From Myxococcota bacterium (GTDB lineage Bacteria; Myxococcota_A; Bradymonadia; UBA7976; UBA1532), in NCBI GenBank assembly GCA_963169045.1, contig CAUJDF010000106.1, positions 60,095 through 124,094 on the forward strand: a DNA stretch of 64,000 nt, given 5' to 3'. This document shows, piece after piece, positions 42,088-51,300 of this stretch (positions are counted from its first letter, which is position 1; each line of letters opens with the position of its first letter). Below the pieces are notes generated by a model. It had not been told where the DNA came from, searched no databases, and was given only the letters and a program-made list of their open reading frames with translations. The position numbers were made by a program, and so were the translations under genes.

Positions 42088-44430
42088 CTACGGGATGTAT
42101 TTGTCGAGCCAGAAGAGCGGGAGGAAGGCGACGACGAGGAGCGCGATGCCCATGACGGCGACGGGCACCACCGTGCGCTCGTGGCGTATCCAGAACGGCT
42201 GCCCCGCGAGCGCGGCGCGGTCCGCCGCCTGGTCCTCGGGCGTGTCGCCGACCACCTGGTTGGTGAGCAGCTGGTTCAGCGCCACCGGCGGCGTCAGGTA
42301 GCCGAGCTCGAAGGCGACGAGCACCGTCATCCAGAAGTGCGCAGGGTGGATGCCGTTGCGGTAGGCGACGGTGGCGATCGTGGCCGACACGAGGATGACC
42401 GCGCCGTACGGGTCCATCGTCATGCCGATGACGACGAGGATGGCGATCAGCACGCCCATCGTGGCCCAGGGCGAGCCGAAGTCCTGGGGCACGTGGCTCA
42501 TGAGCTCGCCGCGGTCGATGACGCCGCCGACGGCCATCGACAGCGCCATGAGCATGAGGAGCGCGCCGATGTGGCCCGTCGTCTCGGTGGTGGCGTCCCG
42601 GCACGCCGCCCGGAAGCCGATGCCGGCCCCGTCGGCGGGCATCGCGGCGGCCTCGCGCTTCGCCGCGCGGCGGTCGTAGACGAGCAGCGCCAACAGCAGC
42701 ATGGGCAGGATGAACGGCGCCGTGTGCTCGTCGACGCCGTGGCCGAGGCCCACCTTGTAGGCGAGCAGCACGACCACCGCGAGGACCGTATAGGGCACGA
42801 GCGGCCGCAGGCGCTTCAGGCTCTCGGGGAGCGCCGTCCGCGGCGGCGCCATCGTCAACTGGCCGCGGCCGAGCCACAGCGAGGCGGCGAAGAACAGGAC
42901 CGCGGTGAGCATGAACACGTAGCGACCCCACCCGTAGAGCTCGTCGGTGGTCACCTGCTTGTTCAGCGAGGCGACGATGACCACGAGCAGGCAGGGGTTG
43001 AGCACGACGCCCAGGGATCCGGAGACGGCGGTCGTCGCCAGCGCCAGCTGCCGGCGCGCGCCGGCCCGCCGCAGCTCCTCGTAGATCACGCCGCCGACCG
43101 CGATGACGAAGATGCCCGAGGCGCCGCTGTACGCCGTGGGCAGCGCCGCCGCCACGACGACGAGCGCCGCCAGCAGCTCCGGCGTCAGCTTCCACGGGCG
43201 CACGAGGTCGAACGTGAGCCGCGCGAGGCGCGTGTGCTTCAGCAGCATGCCGATCCACACGTACAGGCCGACGTTGATGTAGAGCAGCGCGTGCTCGGGC
43301 AGCTGCGACAGGTAGATGGCGAGGCCCGCCGGATGCTCCTCGGCGACGAGGAAGTACGTGCCGGCGATGAGCGCCATGGTCACGTACAGCGGCACGCACA
43401 GCAGCGCGCCGCCCAGGGAGCCGCCGGGCTGCAGGTCGCCCGGCGGTCGGGCGAGGTGGTACGCGTTGGTGAGCGCGTTGAGGGTGAAGGCGCCCATCCA
43501 CAGGTAATGGAGGCCCTCGTTCTCCACGTGGACGCCCGAGGTCGTGTCGATGCGCCAGAGGCTGTAGGCCGAGACGGCGAGCAGGACGCTCGCCACGAGC
43601 TGCGCGCCCTCGGCGACTCGGTGCTCGAGCAGGCGACGCGGCGAGCGCAGGCTGATGTGGGTGCGCGTCCAGGTGGCCGTCGCCGCGGCCACGAGCACCA
43701 GGAACAGCAGCAGATGGCGCAGGTGGCCGACGAAAGCGGCGACGAACTCGGCGACGCCGGTCTCGACGGCGCGGAAGACCCGCACCCCGTCGGTGATCCG
43801 CCCCAGCGTGGCCTCGAACAGGTCGTGGCGCTCGAGGCACTGCGTCGTCCAGTTCGCCTCGGCAGCGTTCAGCCCGTTCTTCCAGGTCGGGCTCTTGCGC
43901 CAGTCGGGCGGCAGGGCGACGGCGGGCGCCGCCGCGTCCGGCGCCGCGGCCGGAGGCGAAGCCCCAGACTCCGCGGGGGCGAGCCTCGGCGCGTCCACCA
44001 CCTCGTCCAGCAGATCCGCGCCGGACCCGCGCGCCTCGTCGCCCGCCGACGCCGGCGCGTCCACCACCCCGTCCAGCAGATCTCCGCCACCGGCGGCCGG
44101 CCCGGTCGGCTGCGCGAGCGCGTCGCCGGCCGGCGCCTTGCCCTCGTCGACCACACCGTCGAGGAGATCGCCCCCGCCCCCGCCCTGCGTCGCCGTCGTC
44201 GCGGCGGCGCCCCAGTGCAGCCTCACGAACTGCGCCGGATCGCACTCCGGCTTCGCCGGGTCGACGCGCAGCGCGTGGTACTCCGGCCAGTAGTGCTCGC
44301 CGACGGCCAGGAGGCGGCCGTGGAACATCTGCCCCGACCCGTAGGCCAGGACGCCGAGCAACACCAGCAGCGCGGGGAAGGTCGAGAAGAGGAGACGGGC
44401 CCGGCCCGGACGGTCGGTCGGATTGGACAA
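42088..44430 (-). CDS. TRAP-type large permease with fused small-subunit-like helices and LLD-motif linker
   Basis: The 780-residue protein has a first membrane helix (ALLVLLGVLAYGS), then a long periplasmic loop to about residue 230. The loop carries three copies of a motif G-G-x-D-L-L-D-x-V-V-D-x. A group of helices resembling the DctQ small subunit follows, then a DctM-like large permease with PTAYSGASGIFVIAVGGVIYEELR, NPCLLVVIVASLN, GMTMDPYGAVILVS and LGYLTPPVALNQLLTN. Combined small/large permeases are known, but this linker is unusual. The TTG start at 44428-44430, four bases after the solute-binding gene stop, fits the operon; the ribosome site is weak. It should import an organic acid-like solute with the adjacent binding protein. 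Confidence 0.82.
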   Translation of the reverse strand: MSNPTDRPGRARLLFSTFPALLVLLGVLAYGSGQMFHGRLLAVGEHYWPEYHALRVDPAKPECDPAQFVRLHWGAAATTATQGGGGGDLLDGVVDEGKAPAGDALAQPTGPAAGGGDLLDGVVDAPASAGDEARGSGADLLDEVVDAPRLAPAESGASPPAAAPDAAAPAVALPPDWRKSPTWKNGLNAAEANWTTQCLERHDLFEATLGRITDGVRVFRAVETGVAEFVAAFVGHLRHLLLFLVLVAAATATWTRTHISLRSPRRLLEHRVAEGAQLVASVLLAVSAYSLWRIDTTSGVHVENEGLHYLWMGAFTLNALTNAYHLARPPGDLQPGGSLGGALLCVPLYVTMALIAGTYFLVAEEHPAGLAIYLSQLPEHALLYINVGLYVWIGMLLKHTRLARLTFDLVRPWKLTPELLAALVVVAAALPTAYSGASGIFVIAVGGVIYEELRRAGARRQLALATTAVSGSLGVVLNPCLLVVIVASLNKQVTTDELYGWGRYVFMLTAVLFFAASLWLGRGQLTMAPPRTALPESLKRLRPLVPYTVLAVVVLLAYKVGLGHGVDEHTAPFILPMLLLALLVYDRRAAKREAAAMPADGAGIGFRAACRDATTETTGHIGALLMLMALSMAVGGVIDRGELMSHVPQDFGSPWATMGVLIAILVVIGMTMDPYGAVILVSATIATVAYRNGIHPAHFWMTVLVAFELGYLTPPVALNQLLTNQVVGDTPEDQAADRAALAGQPFWIRHERTVVPVAVMGIALLVVAFLPLFWLDKYIP

Positions 44431-44434
44431 GTGC

Positions 44435-45445
44435 CTACTCGCGCTGGGTCGCGCACTCGGCGCGCGACGCCTCGATCTGGCAGCGCACGCCACGCATCAG
44501 CTTGAGCGTCTTCGGGTCGAAGACCTTCTCGTTGTCGCGCAGGCGCACGCGCACGTCCTGGAACATCTGGTCGTACTTCTCGAGGTCCGCGGCGGGGATC
44601 TCGATCCACGTCTTCGCCGGGATGCTCTTCTCGGCATTCTGCGCCAAGGCAGCGACGCGCTTGAAGTTTTGCGCCGACCACTCCCGGGACTTCTGCGCGT
44701 AGCCCTCGGGGAAGCTCGCGGAACGGATGAGCAGCTGGAAGGTGAGCTGCGCGATCGGGTACTTGACGACGCCGCCCTTCGCCCCGATGCCCTTGTACAG
44801 CTCGAGCGCCTTGTAGGCGGTGCCGGGGGCGTAGCAGGCGTCGACGTTGCCGTTGTTGAACATGCCGGCGAAGGTGCCGATGTCGGCGGCGACGAGCGAC
44901 GCGCCGACCTGGCGCACGAGCACCTTGGCGGCCTCGTCGTAGTCGAGCGTCGCCAGGCGCTTGCCGGCGAGCTCGCCGACGGTGTCGATGCTGCGGTCGT
45001 TGACGAACAGCAGGATGGAGCCGCCCGGGAAGATGCCGGTGACCTCGTAGTCCCCGCTCTTCATGAGCGGCGCCGCCTTGGCGCGCGACAGCTCGTTGAC
45101 CACCTTCTCGAGGTGGGCGTACGTCGGCATCGCGCCCATGGCCTCGAGCGAGCCGGTGAACCGCTGGAAGGCCCGCGCGCGCACGCCGGTGATCAGCGTG
45201 GCGTCGCACTTGCCGGCCTTGAAGTCCTCGGCGGCGGTCTTCTCCTCGGTGTAGGGCTTGAGCTGGAAGTCGACGCCCCAGGCGACCGCGGCGGCGCGGT
45301 AGTCCTTGATGACGTTGAAGATGTCGCCGTTGGCGCCGCTGGGGTCGAAGACGCACAGGCTCTTCTGGACGGCCTGGGCGCCGGCGGTGGCGGGCAGCGC
45401 CAGCGCGAACGCGGCGGCGAGCACGTTGCGGAACTTCGCGAACAT
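44435..45445 (-). CDS. TRAP-type periplasmic solute-binding protein (DUF6091-like)
   Basis: The 336-residue protein has a signal peptide (ALALPATAGAQA) and then VQKSLCVFDPSGANGDIFNV. It has a DctP-like two-lobe pattern: KCDATLITGVRARAF near 78-92, GELAGKRLATLDYDEAAKVL near 168-187 and NVDACYAPGTAYKALELYK near 210-228. It ends with a Cys-containing tail (GVRCQIEASRAECATQRE). This matches putative TRAP binding proteins of the DUF6091 type better than classical DctP. It should capture the substrate in the periplasm for the permease encoded next. The ATG at 45443-45445 overlaps the upstream stop by one base (TGATG) and follows AGGAGAACCCCTG. Confidence 0.85.
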   Translation of the reverse strand: MFAKFRNVLAAAFALALPATAGAQAVQKSLCVFDPSGANGDIFNVIKDYRAAAVAWGVDFQLKPYTEEKTAAEDFKAGKCDATLITGVRARAFQRFTGSLEAMGAMPTYAHLEKVVNELSRAKAAPLMKSGDYEVTGIFPGGSILLFVNDRSIDTVGELAGKRLATLDYDEAAKVLVRQVGASLVAADIGTFAGMFNNGNVDACYAPGTAYKALELYKGIGAKGGVVKYPIAQLTFQLLIRSASFPEGYAQKSREWSAQNFKRVAALAQNAEKSIPAKTWIEIPAADLEKYDQMFQDVRVRLRDNEKVFDPKTLKLMRGVRCQIEASRAECATQRE

Positions 45446-46479
45446 CAGGGGTTCTCCTGCTTTGGTTCGTCGGTGAGCTCGTCGAGAAGGCCGCCCCCGC
45501 CGCCGTCGTCCGCGGCCGGCTTCTCGGGCAGCTGCCCGAACGAGCCCTGGGGGGTGCGGTGCCCGACCTCGCGGGTCCAGACGACGTCGGAGACGTGCAG
45601 ATTCAGCAGGCCGGCGTTGCGGTCGAGCAGCCGGTACTTCTCGGCGGCTGGCGTGGCGGCGAGCGAGGCCGCGTGCGCCGAGAGCCCCTGCTTGACGAGG
45701 TCGTCGCGGCCCTGCGCCAGCGCCGCCTGCACCTGGATGGCGCGCGCGAGCCGCATGCCCTTCGCCTCGCCCGCCTTCGCCGCGGCGTCGAGGATGGCCC
45801 AGGGATCGCTGCCCTCGGGCGTCGCGCCGGGCACGCTCAACCACACGGCCGCGCGGATGGCCGACGGCACGCCGAACCACTCGCCGTCGTCGAGGCACGT
45901 CGCGCCGCGCTCCACCTTGCGCGGCACGTCGAGCGGCACCTCCGCCGCGCCGGCGGCCTGCCGGTCGTGCGTCACCGCGTTCACGCCGGCGAGCAGGCCG
46001 ATCAGGTAGAGCAGCTCGTCGGACTTCTCTTCGAGCTCCGGGCACTTGCCGCCCGGCTCGCCATAGGCCGCCACGAGCCGCGCGTAGGACGCGAAGTAGC
46101 GCTTCGCGGCCCGCTCGTGGGCCCGCTTCTCGGCGATGCGCGCGTCGTTGCCCTCGGCGGAGCGCCCGTCGCGCAGCGCGCGCAGCCCGCGCAGCTCCGC
46201 CTCCCAGCCGAGGGCCTCGGCGCAGGTGGCGGCGGAGAGCAGCGTGCCGAGCGACGCCTTATCGGGCGCGTCGGTCACACGGCCGAACGACGCCACGAAC
46301 GCGCCCATGGCCGCGCCCGTCTGGCAGGCCATGTCGGCGTCGTCGCTCTCCATCAGGTAGGGCATGGCGTGGTCGACGGTGAAGCCGGCCATGGTGTCGC
46401 CGGTCATCCCGTACATCGTGGACTTGCAGCCCGCGAGGGACGCTGCCGCGGCGAGGACGCAGACGGTCATGTGGCGCAT
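45445..46479 (-). CDS. TRAP-associated lipoprotein with C-terminal GGGLLDELTDE motif (TatT-like?)
   Basis: The 344-residue protein has a lipobox (AASLAGC) and a helical body that looks like TPR-type repeats (LRALRDGRSAEGNDARIAEK; KRYFASYARLVAAYG; DELLYLIGLLAGVNAV; AILDAAAKAGEAKGMRLARA). Its C-terminus is DDGGGGGLLDELTDEPKQENP. The position at the head of a TRAP operon, helical make-up and lipidation recall TatT, the TRAP-associated lipoprotein of Treponema, which binds the solute-binding protein; I infer rather than recognise this. The GGGGGLLDEL tail closely matches motifs in the permease linker two genes away. The first ATG at 46477-46479 and a second three codons on are both possible; the ribosome site is weak. 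It is separated from the divergent ZU5 gene by 102 bp. Confidence 0.72.
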   Translation of the reverse strand: MRHMTVCVLAAAASLAGCKSTMYGMTGDTMAGFTVDHAMPYLMESDDADMACQTGAAMGAFVASFGRVTDAPDKASLGTLLSAATCAEALGWEAELRGLRALRDGRSAEGNDARIAEKRAHERAAKRYFASYARLVAAYGEPGGKCPELEEKSDELLYLIGLLAGVNAVTHDRQAAGAAEVPLDVPRKVERGATCLDDGEWFGVPSAIRAAVWLSVPGATPEGSDPWAILDAAAKAGEAKGMRLARAIQVQAALAQGRDDLVKQGLSAHAASLAATPAAEKYRLLDRNAGLLNLHVSDVVWTREVGHRTPQGSFGQLPEKPAADDGGGGGLLDELTDEPKQENP

Positions 46480-46581
46480 GGGTCGGGACCCTAAACCGAC
46501 CGCCACCCGCCGGGCAACGGATTCGCGCACGGTGGGAGCTTTGGTATTTTGGCGCGCCACCCCGATGGCCCATGGAGGAAC

Positions 46582-48381
46582 ATGCCGTCCGTCCGCCCGC
46601 TCTCCCTCGTTCTCGCCACGCTGCTCGCCGCCTGCGGAGGCGGCTCCTCCGACGGCGGCGCCGCCGACGGATCGACGCCGCCCCCGGTCGCCAACGTGAT
46701 CGGTCCGGCGGGCGGGACGGTCGACTTCGAGGAGGTCTCGCTCGTCATCCCCCCCGGCGCGCTCGACCGCGACGTCGAGATCGGCGTCGCCGTGCGCCAG
46801 GGCACGATCGACGACTTCGAGCGCCTCAGCGCCGTGTACGAGTTCTCGCCGGCGGGCCTCGTCTTCCAGGCGCCGGCGACGCTCAACTTCACCCTGCGCG
46901 CCGCCGACCCGGACGCGCGCGTCTTCCACGCCGCCACCGCCGAGTCGCCACTCGAGGAGGTCCCCGGCGCCGTCGTCGACGGCACCACCGCCACCGCGCC
47001 GATCGCCGGCTTCAGCTTCTACGTCGTCGGCAAGCGCGTGCGCCCGGACATCGGCGACACCTTCGAGCACGAGGGCTTCACCTACAGTTCGAAGCCGATC
47101 TCCGACGGCTCGCTGCTCGGGTTCGGCTACAGCTACCCGGACGCCGCCGGCGTCAGCGACGGCGACGGGCCCGGGCGCGTGTGGTACGGCGAGGGCTACT
47201 GCGCCACGTTCCGCGTCGACGGTACCGGCGTGTACGACGACCTCGGCGGCCGCCAGGACCGCCTGCGCGACCTGCCCTGGCTCGAGGTCGAGTGGATGCC
47301 CGGCACGCCCCGCACCGTCTACCCGCAGGGCCTGTGGGATTCCCCCGCCGGCAACAAGATCCTCGACCCCGAGTTCGACCGGACGGCGAGCCTGCGTTCC
47401 TTCCGCTGGGGCGTGCGCCTGAACGAGGACGGCTCGGTCCACGTGAACACGGACGGCTTCCACGAGTACCGCATGGTGTTCGACGACGGCACCGCGGCGG
47501 GGGCCCTGTGGGACCCGGCCACCAACGCGCCCGGCGACAGCATCTTCGACCGCGCGAAGCTCACCACCGAGCCGCCCCCGGAGCACCACTTCTGCTACTT
47601 CCGCGAGAAGCGCACGACGTCGACCGAGGACACGCACTCGCGCTGCGTCGAGACCTCGGTGCAGTTCGAGGGCGTGCCGGCCACGAAGAGGGCCTGCTAC
47701 GCGAAGGGGGTGCTGCACGGGCCCTGGGAGGTGAAGACCGACGACGGCGTCACCGTGGAGATCGGCGAGTTCGCCGACAGCCGCCCGGTCGGCGGGTGGA
47801 CCTTCCGCAAGCCCGACGGCAAGGACCGCGCGCGCGGCGAGTTCAGCGAGCACGGCCTGCACCGCGGCGTCTGGGAGTCCTACGATCACCTGGGCAAGCT
47901 CGATGCGAAGGTGACGTTCAAGAGCGGCCTGCACCCGACCGGGCGCGGCAGCTTCTACCGCGTGTTCGACGGCACCTACACGAGCTACCGGACGACGGGC
48001 GACGGCACGACGCACTACAAGTACCAGGAGGGCGTCTACCTCGACGGCAAGCAGAACCTGTGGTGGGCCACCTGGGACGAGCGCGGGTGGCTGACCTCGT
48101 CGGAGGAGTACGACGCCGCCACCCAGATCCCCACCGGCGGCCAGACGTGCTTCCGGCTCGAGTCCGGCGAGAACCAGTGCTTCCCCGACACGCACAGCTG
48201 GCGCAAGCGCTACATCGGCTACGACTGGGGCCGGTGCGTCCGCGGCGTGAACGTGTGGACGGAGATCACGTACGACCAGGAGGGCCACACGGTCACCCAG
48301 GAGTGCTACGACCTCGAGGGGACCGGCGAGGATCCGCGGCGCGGCGCCCCGCGCGAGTGCGGCAGCGTCTGCGGGGCTTGA
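46582..48381 (+). CDS. Lipoprotein with ZU5-like domain and MORN-like repeats
   Basis: The 599-residue protein has a lipobox (LATLLAAC) and then a ZU5-like domain at about residues 38-150. Its landmarks are GPAGGTVDFEEVSLVIPPGAL and YEFSPAGLVFQAPATLNF. A large region of no recognised family follows. From about residue 365 are MORN-like strand pairs (GVLHGPWEVKTDDG, DSRPVGGWTFRKPDG, GLHRGVWESYDHLG, YQEGVYLDGKQNLWW), typical of cell-surface proteins with repeated aromatic-Gly hairpins. The ATG at 46582 is directly preceded by GGAGGAAC. The stop abuts the stop of the convergent giant gene (TGATCA). It is probably exposed on the outer membrane. No enzymatic site is visible. Confidence 0.78.
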   Translation: MPSVRPLSLVLATLLAACGGGSSDGGAADGSTPPPVANVIGPAGGTVDFEEVSLVIPPGALDRDVEIGVAVRQGTIDDFERLSAVYEFSPAGLVFQAPATLNFTLRAADPDARVFHAATAESPLEEVPGAVVDGTTATAPIAGFSFYVVGKRVRPDIGDTFEHEGFTYSSKPISDGSLLGFGYSYPDAAGVSDGDGPGRVWYGEGYCATFRVDGTGVYDDLGGRQDRLRDLPWLEVEWMPGTPRTVYPQGLWDSPAGNKILDPEFDRTASLRSFRWGVRLNEDGSVHVNTDGFHEYRMVFDDGTAAGALWDPATNAPGDSIFDRAKLTTEPPPEHHFCYFREKRTTSTEDTHSRCVETSVQFEGVPATKRACYAKGVLHGPWEVKTDDGVTVEIGEFADSRPVGGWTFRKPDGKDRARGEFSEHGLHRGVWESYDHLGKLDAKVTFKSGLHPTGRGSFYRVFDGTYTSYRTTGDGTTHYKYQEGVYLDGKQNLWWATWDERGWLTSSEEYDAATQIPTGGQTCFRLESGENQCFPDTHSWRKRYIGYDWGRCVRGVNVWTEITYDQEGHTVTQECYDLEGTGEDPRRGAPRECGSVCGA

Positions 48382-51300
48382 TCAGCGCAGGCCGAACTTC
48401 TTCAGGACCGCGTCGAAGCGGTCCTGCTCGCCCCAGTCGACGGACGAGTCGATCTTGTCGATGCCGCCCTGCACCGTGGGGGTCGAGGGGTCGACCCGCT
48501 TGAGGACCTTCTCGAGGATCTCCTTCGTCGGCACCGCCTCGACGACGCGGCAGATGGCCTCCTCCTCCACCTCGCTGGGGAGGATCATCGACCGCGCGCA
48601 GAGCTTCGCCAGGGTCGTCGCCCGCCACTCGGGATGGCCGTCGCGCACGAGCGCCTCGATGCGGCCGGCGTTGATGTTCTCCGCGAGCGTGCGGATGTCC
48701 TTCTGCTCGCCCTTCCACGAGGCGAAGGCCTGACCGACGGCCAGCACGGCGTCCTTCGTCGCATCGGTCACTTCGTCGACCGCCTTGGCGGCCATGCCGA
48801 GGCAGAGGCTCGTGAAGGCCTGGAACGCCTCGAGCGTGACCTGGGCGATCCGCGCGTAGTCCGTCCGGGTGAGGAGCTCGCGGATGAACGTCACGATCTC
48901 GTTGACGTCGGCCTCGCCCTTGGCCGCCGCGCCCGCGCCGAGCTTGAGCGCCACGCCCGCCCGGAGCTCGAAGGTGAAGACGCCCTTCTTGGGGTTCCAG
49001 CCGACCTCGAACACGAACTCCGCGGCGACGCCGAGGTAGGCGGTGCCCTCGCCGACGAGCCGGGCGAGCGTCTTGAACTTCTTCTTCTCGTCGTTGAACC
49101 ACTCGAGCGCCAGCGAGAGCTCGGCGCTGAGCCGCACGCCGGCGAACGCCCGCAGCCCGGCCTGCACCCCGATCTGGACGGGGACGGCGGTGTCCTTCTT
49201 GGCCTCGCCCTTCACCGACCAGTCGGCGACCGCCTCGTAACCGAGCTCCGCCTGGGCGCCGACGAAGCCGCTCACCTTGCCGGCCATCACCAGGCGCACC
49301 TTGAACCGGGCGCCCCGCTTGACGGGCAGCGGGAGGGTGTAACCGTCCTTGTCGGGCAGGTTGTAGCTGAGCTCGGCCTTGCCCTCGGCGAGGCTGACGG
49401 AGCCGCAGGCCTTGCCGGCGACCTTCATCTGGCCCTGGGTCGGGTTGAGGACGACCTCCATCGCCTGGTAGTCGTAGGCCCAGCGCAGGAAACGCGCCTC
49501 GTAGCCGCCGTCCCACCGCTTGTCGGTCTTCGTCCACTCCCACTTGTCGCCGTGGTTCTTGCGGATGATGTCGGGGTACTTCTCGGCCACCCAGTCGACG
49601 AGCACCGCCGGCGCCAGGGCCGGGTTGGCCAGGATCATCGGCAGGTAGGTCTCGGGCTTGCTCGAGTCGATCAGGTCGAGCAGGTGACCGTCCCCCTGGC
49701 CCTTCCAGTCGCTCTGCCACTTGATCTCGAACGGCGGCTTGCCGCCCTTCTTCTTCTCCTCGTCCTCCTCGACGACGACCGCCTTCTTGAGCTCGTCCTT
49801 CTTGACCTGGCCCTTGAACTTCTGCTCGAGCGCCTCGAGCAGCTTGCCCGGCGTGTAGACGAGCTTCTTGTCGTCGAGGGAGACGAACTCGCGCAGGTTC
49901 TTCGAGCGCGTCGTGTAGTCGGGGATCTTCTGCGTCTTCGGATCGGGATCGAGGTCGAGCTCGAGGTCGCAGAGGTCGTGCAGGCGCTTCATCTGCGCGT
50001 CGAGCGCGTTGTTGCGCTGGTCCATCGGGAGCTTCTTGGCGTCCTCGATGCCCTTGCGGATGTTCGCCAGCTGCTTGTTGGCCTTGGCGAGCTCGTCGTA
50101 CATCGCCCGCGGCATGCGGTAGACGAGGCCGCTCTCGGTGTCGAGCAGCAGGAAGTACTCGCTGCCGGTCGAGGCCGCGGGCTTCGGCGTCGTCTGGTAC
50201 GCCGGATCGCTCTCGAAGATGGCGGTGCTGCCCCGCGAGGGCGCGTACTTCTCGGGGATCTCGGCGCGATGCGCGCCGCCGAGGTAGCGCGTCGGGTGGA
50301 AGCAGTGCTCGAGCAGCGCCGAGAGCGTCGCGAAATCGACGTCGTCCTGCGTCGTGAAGAGCTGCTCGCCGAACTCGTTGCCGCGCTGGTCGGGCGCGTT
50401 GTTGTTGCCCGCGCCCGTGGCGCCCGCCGACGACGCGAGGCCGGTGACCCAGTCGCCGAAGTCGGTGAACACCCAGGCGGTCAGCCGGCCGTCGACGTTG
50501 TTGGCCCATGCGTCGAAGGCGACCAGCGAGTGGGCGACGTCGAGCAGGCGGTAGGGCTCGGTGGCGGCGCGCGGGCCCCAGATCTCCTGCCAGCCCGCCT
50601 TGAGGGCGCCGCCTTCGAACATCAGGAACTGCTTGAGCTCGTCGGAGACCTTCGGCTCGTAGTCGCCGATGGTGTAGGCGCCGAGGATCGACAGCATGCC
50701 GTCGTCGTAGTGCACACGGCGCATCGCGCGCGCGATGTCCCCCGGCTTCGACTGCGGCGACAGCGCCTCGATCATGCGGACGAGGCGCGTGTAGTTCTTG
50801 TAGTTCGCGAAGGGCCGGAGCTTCTGGCCGTGGGCGACGAAGCCCGGCAGCACCGCCTGCGCGACGGCCTTGTCCTCGCCCGGCTTGCCGATGCGGAGCG
50901 CCTCGTCGAGCATCTCCACGTCGCCGAACACGGCGTGCGTCAGCTCCTCGCGCCGCTTGTCGCGCGCCTGGCCCTTGAGCGCCTGGGCCTTCACCGCCTC
51001 GTCGATGAGCTCGCGGGCGGTCTTGACGACCGCGGGCGCGGGCGGCGGTCCCTTGGGGACGGCGGGCGTGTCGACCGGCGCCGCAGGTTTCGCGGGGCCC
51101 GTCGGCACGGCCGGCACGACGGTGACCACCTGGGCCGGGAAGCGGCGCCACCGGAACTCGTAGGACACGCCGCGCCGGCACCGGAACGTCGTGCCGAGGC
51201 CGAGCGCCTCGTCGAGGGCGCCGACGGTCGTCGCGCCGGCGACGCCGTCCTCGTCGATGCCCATGCGCTTCTGGAGCGCGCGCACCGCGGTGATCGTGCC

